This document shows positions 42,201 through 56,560 of a DNA stretch of 64,000 nucleotides, in pieces (the stretch's first letter is position 1; each line of letters starts with the position of its first letter). A program made the translations under genes and the position numbers. The notes beneath the pieces were generated by a model. The model was given only the letters and a program-made list of their open reading frames with translations, had not been told where the DNA came from and did no database searches. This stretch comes from Metopolophium dirhodum. Lineage: Eukaryota > Arthropoda > Insecta > Hemiptera > Aphididae. Location: contig NC_083560.1 of the NCBI RefSeq assembly GCF_019925205.1, forward strand, positions 148,820,526-148,884,525, read 5' to 3'.

Positions 42201-43180
42201 ATATTAACGTTATTCATTGTTGGGGTACATTATTTCAAATTTATAAAAAACATAATTAGTTGATGAATTAGACTTAAGTCAATTGCGAATAAATTAGTCA
42301 CCTATAGATAGATTAGTTGTACGCAAAACTAGAATTAAGAAGTCAATAAATACGTTGTTATTAACATTTTCATTGTTCGGGTACATCATTTCAAATTAAA
42401 AAAAAAACATAATATATTGACGAATAAGACTTCAGACAGTTGCAGATACATTTTTCAACTACAGATAAACTAGTTGATCTGCGAACTAGAATTTAAAACT
42501 CAAATATAAGGCTTATATTAACATTTTTCATTATTGGGGTAAATCATTTTAAATTAAAAAAAAAACATAATTTGTTGACGAAAAAGACTTCAGAAAATTG
42601 CAAACAAATTTATTAACTATACATAAACTAGATGATCAGAAAAACTAGAATTTAGAACATAATATTAACGCTTATATGAAAATATTTAGTCTTGGGGGTA
42701 CATAATTTCAAATTTATAAAAAACATAATTAGTTGATGAATAAGACTTCAGACAGTTGCAGATACATTTTTCAACTATAGATAAACAAATTGATCTGAAC
42801 ACTAGAATTTAGAAGTCATTAATTACGTTAATATTAACAATTTCATTGTTGAGGTACATATTTCAAATTAAAAAAAAAAACATAATATGTTAATGAATAA
42901 GACTTCAGACAATTGCAAATACATTGAGAACCTAAAGATAGATTAGTTGAACCCAAAACTAGGTTTAAGAACTCAATTATTACGTTTATATTAACATTTT
43001 TCATTAATGGGGTACATCATTTCAAATTAAAAAAAAAACATAATTTGTTGACGAATAACACTTCAGAGAATTGCAAATACATTTATCCGCGATACATAAA
43101 CTAGATGATTGGAAAACTAGAATTTAGAACTCAATATTAACGCTAATATGAACATTTTTTGGTCTTGGGGGTACATCATT
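36925..43180. repeat. Mosaic satellite stretch with short-range duplications
   Basis: Several smaller matches are stitched together. 40,000-41,400 resembles 33,260-34,650 (offset about 6,747, marker AAAAAAGTACATT at 40,372). 41,520-42,080 resembles 36,340-36,890 (offset about 5,179). 42,090-43,060 resembles 39,280-40,250 (offset about 2,806, 18 monomers). Private variants here include ACGTTATATTAAC (one A fewer), TTTTTTAATCAATAAGAC and AAACAAATTTATTAAC. There is only satellite DNA. Confidence 0.7.
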
Positions 43181-43985
43181 TTAAATAAAAAAAAACATAA
43201 TTTGTTGACGAAAAAGACTTCAGAAAATTGCAAATACATTTATCCACTATACATAAATTAGATGATCAGAAAACTAGAATTTAGAATTCAATATTAAGCC
43301 TTATATGAACATTTTTTAATCTCGGGGTACATAATTTCAAATTTATAAAAAACATAATTAGTTGATGAATAAGACTTTAGTCAATTGCAAATACATTAGT
43401 CACCTATGGATAGATTAGTTGTACGCAAAACTAGAATTAAGAAGTCATTTAATACGTTAATATTAACATTATCATTGTTGGGGGTACATCATTTCAAATT
43501 AAAAAAAAAACATAATATGTTGACGAATAAGACTTCAGACAGTTGCAGATACATTTTTCAACTATAGATAAACTAGATGATCTGAACACTAGAATTTAGA
43601 GGTCATTAATTACGTTGATATTAACATTTTCATTGTTGGGGTACATCATTTCAAATTAAAAAAAATATATAATTTGTTGACGAATAAGACTTCAGACAAT
43701 TGCAAATACATTGAGCACCTATGGATAGATAAGTTGTACCCAATATTAAAATTTAGAACTCAATTATTACGTTTATATTAACATTTTTCATTAATGGGGT
43801 ACATCATTTCAAATTAAAAAAAAACATAATTTGTTGACGAATAAGACTTCAGAAAATTGCAAATACATTTATCCACTATACATAAATTAGATGATCAGAA
43901 AACTAGAATTTAGAACTCAATATTAAGCTTTATATGAACATTTTTTAGTCTCGGGGTACATAATTTCAAATTTATAAAAAAACAT
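40660..43985. other. Cluster of +1 homopolymer variants (possible assembly error zone)
   Basis: The box GGGGTAC reads GGGGGTAC at 40,664-40,668, 41,917-41,921, 42,694-42,698, 43,167-43,171 and 43,480-43,484. I saw this form nowhere else in the window. The same interval has one extra A at 42,556-42,565 (10 instead of 9 in matching copies), 42,640-42,644 (5 instead of 4) and 43,976-43,982 (7 instead of 6). The affected monomers belong to different types, so shared descent does not explain the cluster. Residual long-read homopolymer error in a poorly covered or unpolished patch is the likeliest cause. Confidence 0.7.
42021..42169. repeat. Short monomer (149 bp) at a block junction
   Basis: After CATTAATGGGGTACATCATT the sequence passes directly to AAAAAACATAATTTTTTAATC, losing the TTTCAAATT segment and part of the A-tract (about 9 bp net). 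The left part matches the type near 36,890 and the right part the type near 39,285, so the scar coincides with a switch between two ancestral segments. This fits a non-allelic exchange or deletion within A-rich DNA, or an assembly join. Confidence 0.8.
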
Positions 43986-46900
43986 AATTAGTTGATGAAT
44001 AAGACTTTAGTCAATTGCAAATACATTAGTCACCTATAGATAGATTAGTTAAACCCAAAACTAGATTTTAGAACTCAATTATTACGTTTATGTTAACATT
44101 TTTCATTAATGGGGTACATCATTTCAAATTAAAAAAAAAACATAATTTGTTGACGAATAACACTTCAGACAATTGCAAATACATTTATCCACTATACATA
44201 AACTAGATGATCAGAAAACTAGAATTTAGAACTTAATATTAACGCTTATATGAACATTTTTTAGTCTTGGTGGTACATAATTTCAAATTTATAAAAAACA
44301 TAATTAGTTGATGAATAAGACTTCAGTCAATTGCAAATACATTAGTCACCTATAGATAGATTAGTTAAACCCAAAACTAGATTTTAGAACTCAATTATTA
44401 CGTTGATATTAATATTTTCATTGTTGGGGTACATCATTTCAAATTAAAAAAATACATTTTATGTTGATGAAAAAGACTTCAGACAATTGCAAATACATTG
44501 AGCACCTATATATAGATTAGATGAACCCAAAACTAGAATTTAGAAATCAATAATTACGTTAATATTAACGTTATTCATTGTCGGGGTACATAATTTCAAA
44601 TTTATAAAAAACATAATTAGTTGATGAATTAGACTTAAGTCAATTGCGAATAAATTAGTCACCTATAGATAGATTAGTTGTACGCAAAACTAGAATTAAG
44701 AAGTCAATAAATACGTTGATATTAACATTTTCATTGTTGGGGTACATCATTTCAAATTAAAAAAATATATTATTTGTTGACGACTAAGACTTCAGACAAT
44801 TGCAAATACATTGAGCACCTATGAATAGATTAGTTGAACCCAAAACTAGAATTTAGAACTCAATTATTACGTTTATATTAACATTTTTCATTAATGGGGT
44901 ACATCATTTCAAATTAAAAAAAAACATAATTTGTTGACGAATAATACTTCAGACAATTGCAAATACATTTATCCACTATACATAAATTAGATGATCAGAA
45001 AACTAGAAATTAGAATTCAATATTAAGCCTTAAATAAACATTTTTTAATCTCGGGGTACATAATTTCAAATTTATAAAAAACATAATTAGTTGATGAATA
45101 AGACTTAAGTCAATTGCAAATACATTAGTCACCTATGGATAGATTAGTTGTACGCAAAACTGGAATTTAGAAGTCAATAAATACGTTGATATTAACATTT
45201 TCATTGTTGGGGTACATCATTTCAAATTAAAAAAATATATAATTTGTTGACGAATAAGACTTCAGACAGTTGCAGATACATTTTTCAACTATAGATAAAC
45301 TAGTTGATCTGCGAACTAGAATTTAAAACTCAAATATAAGGCTTATATTAACATTTTTCATTATTGGGGTAAATCATTTTAAATTAAAAAAAAACATAAT
45401 TTGTTGACGAATAGTACTTCAGAAAATTGCAAATACATTTATCCACTATACATAAACTAGATGATCAGAAAACTAGTATTTAGAACATAATATTAACGCT
45501 TATATGAAAATTTTTAGTCTTGGGGTACATAATTTCAAATTTATAAAAAACATAATTAGTTGATGAATAAGACCTGAAGTCAATTGCGAATAAATTAGAC
45601 ACCTATAAATAGATTAGTTGTACGCAAAACTAGAATTAAGAAGTCATTAAATACGTTAATATTAACATTATCATTGTTGGGGTACATCATTTCAAATTAA
45701 AAAAAAACATAATATGTTGACGAATAAGACTTCAGACAGTTGCAGATACATTTTTCAACTATAGATAAACTAGATGATCTGAACACTAGAATTTAGAGGT
45801 CATTAATTACGTTGATATTAACATTTTCATTGTTGGGGTACATCATTTCAAATTAAAAAAATATATAATTTGTTGACGAATAAGACTTCAGACAATTGCA
45901 AATACATTGAGCACCTATGGATAGATAAGTTGTACCCAATATTAGAATTTAGAACTCAATTATTACATTAATATTAACATTTTTCATTAATGGGGTACAT
46001 CATTTCAAATTAAAAAAAAAACATAATTTGTTGACGAAAAAGACTTCAGACAGTTGCAGATACATTTTTCAACTATAGATAAACTAATTGATCTGAACAC
46101 TAGAATTTAGAAGTCATTAATTACGTTAATATTAACAATTTCATTGTTGAGGTACATATTTCAAATTAAAAAAAAAACATAATATGTTAATGAATAAGAC
46201 TTCAGACAATTGCAAATACATTGAGAACCTAAAGATAGATTAGTTGAACCCAAAACTAGGTTTAAGAACTCAATTATTACGTTTATATTAACATTTTTCA
46301 TTAATGGGGTACATCATTTCAAATTAAAAAAAAAAACATAATTTGCTGACGAATAACACTTCAGAGAATTGCAAATACTTTTATCCACGATACATAAACT
46401 AGATGATCAGAAAACTAGAATTTAGAACTCAATATTAACGCTTATATGAACATTTTTTGGTCTTGGGGTACATCATTTCAAATTAAAAAAATACATTATA
46501 TGTTGATGAAAAAGACTTCTGACAATTGCAAATACATTAGTCACCTATAGATAGATTAGTTAAACCCAAAACTAGATTTTAGAACTCAATTATTACGTTT
46601 ATATTAACATTTTTCATTAATGGGGTACATCATTTCAAATTAAAAAAAAAAACATAATTTGTTGACGAATAACACTTCAGACAATTGCAAATACATTTAT
46701 CCACTATACATAAACTAGATGATCAGAAAACTAGAATTTAGAACTTAATATTAACGCTTATATGAACATTTTTTAGTCTTGGGGTACATAATTTCAAATA
46801 TATTAAAAACATAATTAGTTGATGAATAAGACTTCAGACAGTTGCAGATACATTTTTCAACTATAGATAAACTAATTGATCTGAACACTAGAATTTAGAA

Positions 46901-48335
46901 GTCATTAATTACGTTATATTAACAATTTCATTGTTGAGGTACATATTTCAAATTAAAAAAAAAACATAATATTTTAATCAATAAGACTTCAGACAATTGC
47001 AAATACATTGAGTACCTATAAATAGATTAGATGAACCCAAAACTAGAATTTAGAAATCAATAATTTCGTTAATATTAACGTTATTCATTGTTGGGGTACA
47101 TAATTTCAAATTTATAAAAAACATAATTAGTTGATGAATTAGACTTAAGTCAATTGCGAATAAATTAGTCACCTATAGATAGATTAGTTGTACGCAAAAC
47201 TAGAATTTAGAACTCAATATTAACGCTAATATGAACATTTTTTGGTCTTGGGGTACATCATTTCAAATTAAAAAAATACAATATATGTAGATGAAAAAGA
47301 CTTCAGACAATTGCAAATACATTGAGTACCTATAAATAGATTAGATGAACCCAAAACTAGAATTTAGAACTCAATTATTACGTTTATATTAACATTTTTC
47401 ATTATTGGGGTAAATCATTTTAAATTAAAAAAAAACATAATTTGTTGACGAAATAGACTTCAGACAATTGCAAATACATTTATCCACTATACATAAATTA
47501 GATGATCAGAAAACTAGAATTTAGAATTCAATAATAAGCCTTATATGAACATTTTATAATCTCGGGGTACATAATTTCAAATTTATAATAAACATAATTA
47601 GTTGATGAATAAGACTTTAGTCAATTGCAAATACATTAGTCACCTATGGATAGATTAGTTGTACGCAAAACTAGAATTAAGAAGTCATTAAATACGTTGA
47701 TATTAACATTATCATTGTTGGGGTACATCATTTCAAATTAAAAAAAAACATAATATGTTGACGAATAAGACTTCAGACAGTTGCAGATACATTTATCCAC
47801 TATACATAAACTAGATGATCAGAAAACTAGAATTTAGAACTCAATATTAAGCCTTATATGAACATTTTTTAGTCTCGGGGTACATAATTTCAAATTTATA
47901 AAAAACATAATTAGTTGATGAATAAGACTTTAGTCAATTGCAAATACATTAGTCACCTATAGATAGATTAGTTAAACCCAAAACTAGATTTTAGAACTCA
48001 ATTATTACGTTTATATTAACATTTTTCATTAATGGGGTACATCATTTCAAATTAAAAAAAAAAACATAATTTGTTGACGAATAACACTTCAGACAATTGC
48101 AAATACATTTATCCACTATACATAAACTAGATGATCAGAAAACTAGAATTTAGAACTTAATATTAACGTTTATATGAACATTTTTTAGTCTTGGGGTACA
48201 TAATTTCAAATATATAAAAAACATAATTAGTTGATGAATAAGACTTCAGACAGTTGCAGATACATTTTTCAACTATAGATAAACTAATTGATCTGAACAC
48301 TAGAATTTAGAAGTCATTAATTACGTTAATATTAA
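43180..48335. repeat. ~5.2-kb block, second copy of 34,083-39,240
   Basis: Matches 34,083-39,240 at an offset of about 9,097, with only scattered differences apart from the extra G at 43,480-43,484 and extra A at 43,976-43,982. The left edge joins a monomer with the odd combination TTGGGGGTACATCATTTTAAAT, which fuses a GGTCTTGGGG-type front to a TTTTAAATAAA-type middle. Confidence 0.75.
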
Positions 48336-50520
48336 CAATTTCATTGTTGAGGTACATATTTCAAATTAAAAAAAAAACATAATATGTTAATGAATAAGAC
48401 TTCAGACAATTGCAAATACATTGAGAACCTAAAGATAGATTAGTTGAACCCAAAACTAGGTTTAAGAACTCAATTATTACGTTTATATTAACATTTTTCA
48501 TTAATGGGGTACATCATTTCAAATTAAAAAAAAAAACATAATTTGCTGACGAATAACACTTCAGAGAATTGCAAATACTTTTATCCACGATACATAAACT
48601 AGATGATCAGAAAACTAGAATTTAGAACTCAATATTAACGCTTATATGAACATTTTTTGGTCTTGGGGTACATCATTTCAAATTAAAAAAATACATTATA
48701 TGTTGATGAAAAAGACTTCTGACAATTGCAAATACATTAGTCACCTATAGATAGATTAGTTAAACCCAAAACTAGATTTTAGAACTCAATTATTACGTTT
48801 ATATTAACATTTTTCATTAATGGGGTACATCATTTCAAATTAAAAAAAAAAACATAATTTGTTGACGAATAACACTTCAGACAATTGCAAATACATTTAT
48901 CCACTATACATAAACTAGATGATCAGAAAACTAGAATTTAGAACTTAATATTAACGCTTATATGAACATTTTTTAGTCTTGGGGTACATAATTTCAAATA
49001 TATTAAAAACATAATTAGTTGATGAATAAGACTTCAGACAGTTGCAGATACATTTTTCAACTATAGATAAACTAATTGATCTGAACACTAGAATTTAGAA
49101 GTCATTAATTACGTTATATTAACAATTTCATTGTTGAGGTACATATTTCAAATTAAAAAAAAAACATAATATTTTAATCAATAAGACTTCAGACAATTGC
49201 AAATACATTGAGTACCTATAAATAGATTAGATGAACCCAAAACTAGAATTTAGAAATCAATAATTTCGTTAATATTAACGTTATTCATTGTTGGGGTACA
49301 TAATTTCAAATTTATAAAAAACATAATTAGTTGATGAATTAGACTTAAGTCAATTGCGAATAAATTAGTCACCTATAGATAGATTAGTTGTACGCAAAAC
49401 TAGAATTTAGAACTCAATATTAACGCTAATATGAACATTTTTTGGTCTTGGGGTACATCATTTCAAATTAAAAAAATACAATATATGTAGATGAAAAAGA
49501 CTTCAGACAATTGCAAATACATTGAGTACCTATAAATAGATTAGATGAACCCAAAACTAGAATTTAGAACTCAATTATTACGTTTATATTAACATTTTTC
49601 ATTATTGGGGTAAATCATTTTAAATTAAAAAAAAACATAATTTGTTGACGAAATAGACTTCAGACAATTGCAAATACATTTATCCACTATACATAAATTA
49701 GATGATCAGAAAACTAGAATTTAGAATTCAATAATAAGCCTTATATGAACATTTTATAATCTCGGGGTACATAATTTCAAATTTATAATAAACATAATTA
49801 GTTGATGAATAAGACTTTAGTCAATTGCAAATACATTAGTCACCTATGGATAGATTAGTTGTACGCAAAACTAGAATTAAGAAGTCATTAAATACGTTGA
49901 TATTAACATTATCATTGTTGGGGTACATCATTTCAAATTAAAAAAAAACATAATATGTTGACGAATAAGACTTCAGACAGTTGCAGATACATTTATCCAC
50001 TATACATAAACTAGATGATCAGAAAACTAGAATTTAGAACTCAATATTAAGCCTTATATGAACATTTTTTAGTCTCGGGGTACATAATTTCAAATTTATA
50101 AAAAACATAATTAGTTGATGAATAAGACTTTAGTCAATTGCAAATACATTAGTCACCTATAGATAGATTAGTTAAACCCAAAACTAGATTTTAGAACTCA
50201 ATTATTACGTTTATATTAACATTTTTCATTAATGGGGTACATCATTTCAAATTAAAAAAAAAAACATAATTTGTTGACGAATAACACTTCAGACAATTGC
50301 AAATACATTTATCCACTATACATAAACTAGATGATCAGAAAACTAGAATTTAGAACTTAATATTAACGTTTATATGAACATTTTTTAGTCTTGGGGTACA
50401 TAATTTCAAATATATAAAAAACATAATTAGTTGATGAATAAGACTTCAGACAGTTGCAGATACATTTTTCAACTATAGATAAACTAATTGATCTGAACAC
50501 TAGAATTTAGAAGTCATTAA
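46120..50520. repeat. 14-monomer tandem duplication (~2.20-kb unit, two copies)
   Basis: Unit 1 runs from about 46,120 to 48,320 and unit 2 from about 48,321 to 50,520. The hybrid tail after CTGACAATTGC begins at 46,521 and 48,721 (offset 2,200; fourteen monomers give 2,196). The GCTAATATGAAC head recurs near 47,226 and 49,427, and the TTTTATAATCTCGGGG variant near 47,552 and 49,753. Fourteen is twice the seven-monomer step seen at the left end. Confidence 0.8.
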
Positions 50521-52000
50521 TTACGTTATATTAACAATTTCATTGTTGAGGTACATATTTCAAATTAAAAAAAAAACATAATTTTTTAATCAATAAGACT
50601 TCAGACAATTGCAAATACATTGAGTACCTATAAATAGATTAGATGAACCCAAAACTAGAATTTAGAAATCAATAATTTCGTTAATATTAACGTTATTCAT
50701 TGTTGGGGTACATTATTTCAAATTTATAAAAAACATAATTAGTTGATGAATTAGACTTAAGTCAATTGCGAATAAATTAGTCACCTATAGATAGATTAGT
50801 TGTACGCAAAACTAGAATTAAGAAGTCAATAAATACGTTGTTATTAACATTTTCATTGTTCGGGTACATCATTTCAAATTAAAAAAAAAACATAATATAT
50901 TGACGAATAAGACTTCAGACAGTTGCAGATACATTTTTCAACCTACAGATAAACTAGTTGATCTGCGAACTAGAATTTAAAACTCAAATATAAGGCTTAT
51001 ATTAACATTTTTCATTATTGGGGTAAATCATTTTAAATTAAAAAAAAACATAATTTGTTGACGAAAAAGACTTCAGAAAATTGCAAACAAATTTATTAAC
51101 TATACATAAACTAGATGATCAGAAAACTAGAATTTAGAACATAATATTAACGCTTATATGAAAATATTTAGTCTTGGGGTACATAATTTCAAATTTATAA
51201 AAAACATAATTAGTTGATGAATAAGACTTCAGACAGTTGCAGATACATTTTTCAACTATAGATAAACAAATTGATCTGAACACTAGAATTTAGAAGTCAT
51301 TAATTACGTTAATATTAACAATTTCATTGTTGAGGTACATATTTCAAATTAAAAAAAAAACATAATATGTTAATGAATAAGACTTCAGACAATTGCAAAT
51401 ACATTGAGAACCTAAAGATAGATTAGTTGAACCCAAAACTAGGTTTAAGAACTCAATTATTACGTTTATATTAACATTTTTCATTAATGGGGTACATCAT
51501 TTCAAATTAAAAAAAAAACATAATTTGTTGACGAATAAGACTTCAGACAATTGCAAATACATTTATCCGCGATACATAAACTAGATGATTGGAAAACTAG
51601 AATTTAGAACTCAATATTAACGCTAATATGAACATTTTTTGGTCTTGGGGTACATCATTTCAAATTAAAAAAATACAATATATGTAGATGAAAAAGACTT
51701 CAGACAATTGCAAATACATTGAGTACCTATAAATAGATTAGATGAACCCAAAACTAGAATTTAGAAATCAATAATTACGTTAATATTAACGTTATTCATT
51801 GTTGGGGTACATAATTTCAAATTTATAAAAAACATAATTAGTTGATGAATTAGACTTAAGTCAATTGCGAATAAATTAGTCACCTATAGATAGATTAGTT
51901 GTACGCAAAACTAGAATTAAGAAGTCAATAAATACGTTGATATTAACATTTTCATTGTTCGGGTACATCATTTCAAATTAAAAAAAAAACATAATATGTT
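50520..52000. repeat. Satellite stretch related to 39.24-40.25 kb and 42.09-43.1 kb
   Basis: The order TTTTTTAATCAATAAGAC, ACATTATTTCAAATTT, TTGTTCGGGTACATC and AAACAAATTTATTAAC repeats that at 39,283 and 42,095 (offset from the first about 11,297). A single extra C occurs at TTCAACCTACAG near 50,940, where sister copies read TTCAACTACAG. No genes are present. Confidence 0.72.
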
Positions 52001-55000
52001 GACGAATAAGACTTCAGACAGTTGCAGATACATTTTTCAACTACAGATAAACTAGTTGATCTGCGAACTAGAATTTAAAACTCAAATATAAGGCTTATAT
52101 TAACATTTTTCATTATTGGGGTAAATCATTTTAAATTAAAAAAAAACATAATTTGTTGACGAATAAGACTTCAGAAAATTGCAAATACATTTATCCACTA
52201 TATATAAATTAGATGATCAGAAAACTAGAATTTAGAACTCAATATTAAGCCTTATATGAACATTTTTTAGTCTCGGGGTACATAATTTCAAATTTATAAA
52301 AAACATAATTAGTTGATGAATAAGACTTTAGTCAATTGCAAATACATTAGTCACCTATAGATAGATTAGTTAAACCCAAAACTAGATTTTAGAACTCAAT
52401 TATTACGTTTATATTAACATTTTTCATTAATGGGGTACATCATTTCAAATTAAAAAAAAAACATAATTTGTTGACGAATAACACTTCAGACAATTGCAAA
52501 TACATTTATCCACTATACATAAACTAGATGATCAGAAAACTAGAATTTAGAACTTAATATTAACGCTTATATGAACATTTTTTAGTCTTGGGGTACATAA
52601 TTTCAAATTTATAAAAAACATAATTAGTTGATGAATAAGACTTCAGACAGTTGCAGATACATTTTTAAACTATAGATAAACTAATTGATCTGAACACTAG
52701 AATTTAGAAGTCATTAATTACGTTATATTAACATTTTCATTGTTGAGGTACATATTTCAAATTAAATAAAAAACATAATATTTTAATGAATAAGACTTCA
52801 GACAATTGCAAATACATTGAGAACCTAAAGATAGATTAGTTGAACACAAAACTAGGTTTAAGAACTCAGTTATTACGTTTATATTAACATTTTTCATTAA
52901 TGGGGTACATTATTTCAAATTAAAAATAAAACATAATTTGTTGACGAATAAGACTTCAGACAATTGCAAATACATTTATCCACGATACATAAACTAGATG
53001 ATCAGAAAACTAGAATTTAGAACTCAATATTAACGCTAATATGAACATTTTTTGGTCTTGGGGTACATCATTTCAAATTAAAAAAATACAATATATGTAG
53101 ATGAAAAAGACTTCAGACAATTGCAAATACATTGAGTACCTATAAATAGATTAGATGAACCCAAAACTAGAATTTAGAACTCAATTATTACGTTTATATT
53201 AACATTTTTCATTATTGGGGTAAATCATTTTAAATTAAAAAAAAACATAATTTGTTGACGAAAAAGACTTCAGACAATTGCAAATACATTTATCCACTAT
53301 ACATAAATTAGATGATCAGAAAACTAGAATTTAGAATTCAATATTAAGCCTTATATGAACATTTGATAATCTCGGGGTACATAATTTCAAATTTATAATA
53401 AACATAATTAGTTGATGAATAAGACTTTAGTCAATTGCAAATACATTGAGTACCTATAAATAGATTAGATGAACCCAAAACTAGAATTTAGAAATCAATA
53501 ATTAAGTTAATATTAACGTTATTCATTGTTGGGGTACATAATTTCAAATTTATAAAAAACATAATTAGTTGATGAATTAGACTTAAGTCAATTGCGAATA
53601 AATTAGTCACCTATAGATAGATTAGTTGTACGCAAAACTAGAATTAAGAAGTCAATAAATACGTTGATATTAACATTTTCATTGTTCGGGTACATCATTT
53701 CAAATTAAAAAAAAAACATAATATGTTGACGAATAAGACTTCAGACAGTTGCAGATACATTTTTCAACTACAGATAAACTAGTTGATCTGCGAACTAGAA
53801 TTTAAAACTCAAATATAAGGCTTATATTAACATTTTTCATTATTGGGGTAAATCATTTTAAATTAAAAAAAAACATAATTTGTTGACGAATAAGACTTCA
53901 GAAAATTGCAAATACATTTATCCACTATATATAAATTAGATGATCAGAAAACTAGAATTTAGAACTCAATATTAAGCCTTATATGAACATTTTTTAGTCT
54001 CGGGGTATATAATTTCAAATTTATAAAAAACATAATTAGTTGATGAATAAGACTTTAGTCAATTGCAAATACATTAGTCACCTATAGATAGATTAGTTAA
54101 ACCCAAAACTAGATTTTAGAACTCAATTATTACGTTTATATTAACATTTTTCATTAATGGGGTACATCATTTCAAATTAAAAAAAAAACATAATTTGTTG
54201 ACGAATAAGACTTCAGACAATTGCAAATACATTTATCCACGATACATAAACTAGATGATCAGAAAACTAGAATTTAGAACTCAATATTAACGCTAATATG
54301 AACATTTTTTGGTCTTGGGGTACATCATTTCAAATTAAAAAAATACAATATATGTAGATGAAAAAGACTTCAGACAATTGCAAATACATTGAGTACCTAT
54401 AAATAGATTAGATGAACCCAAAACTAGAATTTAGAACTCAATTATTACGTTTATATTAACATTTTTCATTATTGGGGTAAATCATTTTAAATTAAAAAAA
54501 AACATAATATGTTGACGAATAAGACTTCAGACAGTTGCAGATACATTTTTCAACTACAGATAAACTAGTTGATCTGCGAACTAGAATTTAAAACTCAAAT
54601 ATAAGGCTTATATTAACATTTTTCATTATTGGGGTAAATCATTTTAAATTAAAAAAAAACATAATTTGTTGACGAATAAGACTTCAGAAAATTGCAAATA
54701 CATTTATCCACTATATATAAATTAGATGATCAGAAAACTAGAAGTTAGAACTCAATATTAAGCCTTATATGAACATTTTTTAGTCTCGGGGTACATAATT
54801 TCAAATTTATAAAAAACATAATTAGTTGATGAATAAGACTTTAGTCAATTGCAAATACATTAGTCACCTATAGATAGATTAGTTAAACCCAAAACTAGAT
54901 TTTAGAACTCAATTATTACGTTTATATTAACATTTTTCATTAATGGAGTACATCATTTCAAATTAAAAAAAAAACATAATTTGTTGACGAATAACACTTC

Positions 55001-56560
55001 AGACAATTGCAAATACATTTATCCACTATACATAAACTAGATGATCAGAAAACTAGAATTTAGAACTTAATATTAACGCTTATATGAACATTTTTTAGTC
55101 TTGGGGTACATAATTTCAAATTTATAAAAAACATAATTAGTTGATGAATAAGACTTCAGACAGTTGCAGATACATTTTTAAACTATAGATAAACTAATTG
55201 ATCTGAACACTAGAATTTAGAAGTCATTAATTACGTTATATTAACATTTTCATTGTTGAGGTACATATTTCAAATTAAATAAAAAACATAATATTTTAAT
55301 GAATAAGACTTCAGACAATTGCAAATACATTGAGAACCTAAAGATAGATTAGTTGAACACAAAACTAGGTTTAAGAACTCAGTTATTACGTTTATATTAA
55401 CATTTTTCATTAATGGGGTACATTATTTCAAATTAAAAATAAAACATAATTTGTTGACGAATAAGACTTCAGACAATTGCAAATACATTTATCCACGATA
55501 CATAAACTAGATGATCAGAAAACTAGAATTTAGAACTCAATATTAACGCTAATATGAACATTTTTTGGTCTTGGGGTACATCATTTCAAATTAAAAAAAT
55601 ACAATATATGTAGATGAAAAAGACTTCAGACAATTGCAAATACATTGAGTACCTATAAATAGATTAGATGAACCCAAAACTAGAATTTAGAACTCAATTA
55701 TTACGTTTATATTAACATTTTTCATTATTGGGGTAAATCATTTTAAATTAAAAAAAAACATAATTTGTTGACGAAAAAGACTTCAGACAATTGCAAATAC
55801 ATTTATCCACTATACATAAATTAGATGATCAGAAAACTAGAATTTAGAATTCAATATTAAGCCTTATATGAACATTTTATAATCTCGGGGTACATAATTT
55901 CAAATTTATAATAAACATAATTAGTTGATGAATAAGACTTTAGTCAATTGCAAATACATTGAGTACCTATAAATAGATTAGATGAACCCAAAACTAGAAT
56001 TTAGAAATCAATAATTACGTTAATATTAACGTTATTCATTGTTGGGGTACATAATTTCAAATTTATAAAAAACATAATTAGTTGATGAATTAGACTTAAG
56101 TCAATTGCGAATAAATTAGTCACCTATAGATAGATTAGTTGTACGCAAAACTAGAATTAAGAAGTCAATAAATACGTTGATATTAACATTTTCATTGTTC
56201 GGGTACATCATTTCAAATTAAAAAAAAAACATAATATGTTGACGAATAAGACTTCAGACAGTTGCAGATACATTTTTCAACTACAGATAAACTAGTTGAT
56301 CTGCGAACTAGAATTTAAAACTCAAATATAAGGCTTATATTAACATTTTTCATTATTGGGGTAAATCATTTTAAATTAAAAAAAAACATAATTTGTTGAC
56401 GAATAAGACTTCAGAAAATTGCAAATACATTTATCCACTATATATAAATTAGATGATCAGAAAACTAGAATTTAGAACTCAATATTAAGCCTTATATGAA
56501 CATTTTTTAGTCTCGGGGTACATAATTTCAAATTTATAAAAAACATAATTAGTAGATGAA
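52000..56560. repeat. 16-monomer tandem duplication (~2.51-kb unit), second locus
   Basis: The rare tail CCACTATATATAAATTAG has its TATATAAA at 52,201, 53,928, 54,714 and 56,441, giving spacings of 1,727, 786 and 1,727 bp (11, 5 and 11 monomers). Units therefore repeat every 2,513 bp. A second marker, GAACACAAAACTAGG, sits at 52,842 and 55,355, also 2,513 bp apart. The match ends near 56,560, where TTAGTAGATGAATAAGAC enters a different type. Differences include TTTGATAATCTCGG near 53,362 against TTTTATAATCTCGG near 55,877. Confidence 0.8.
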
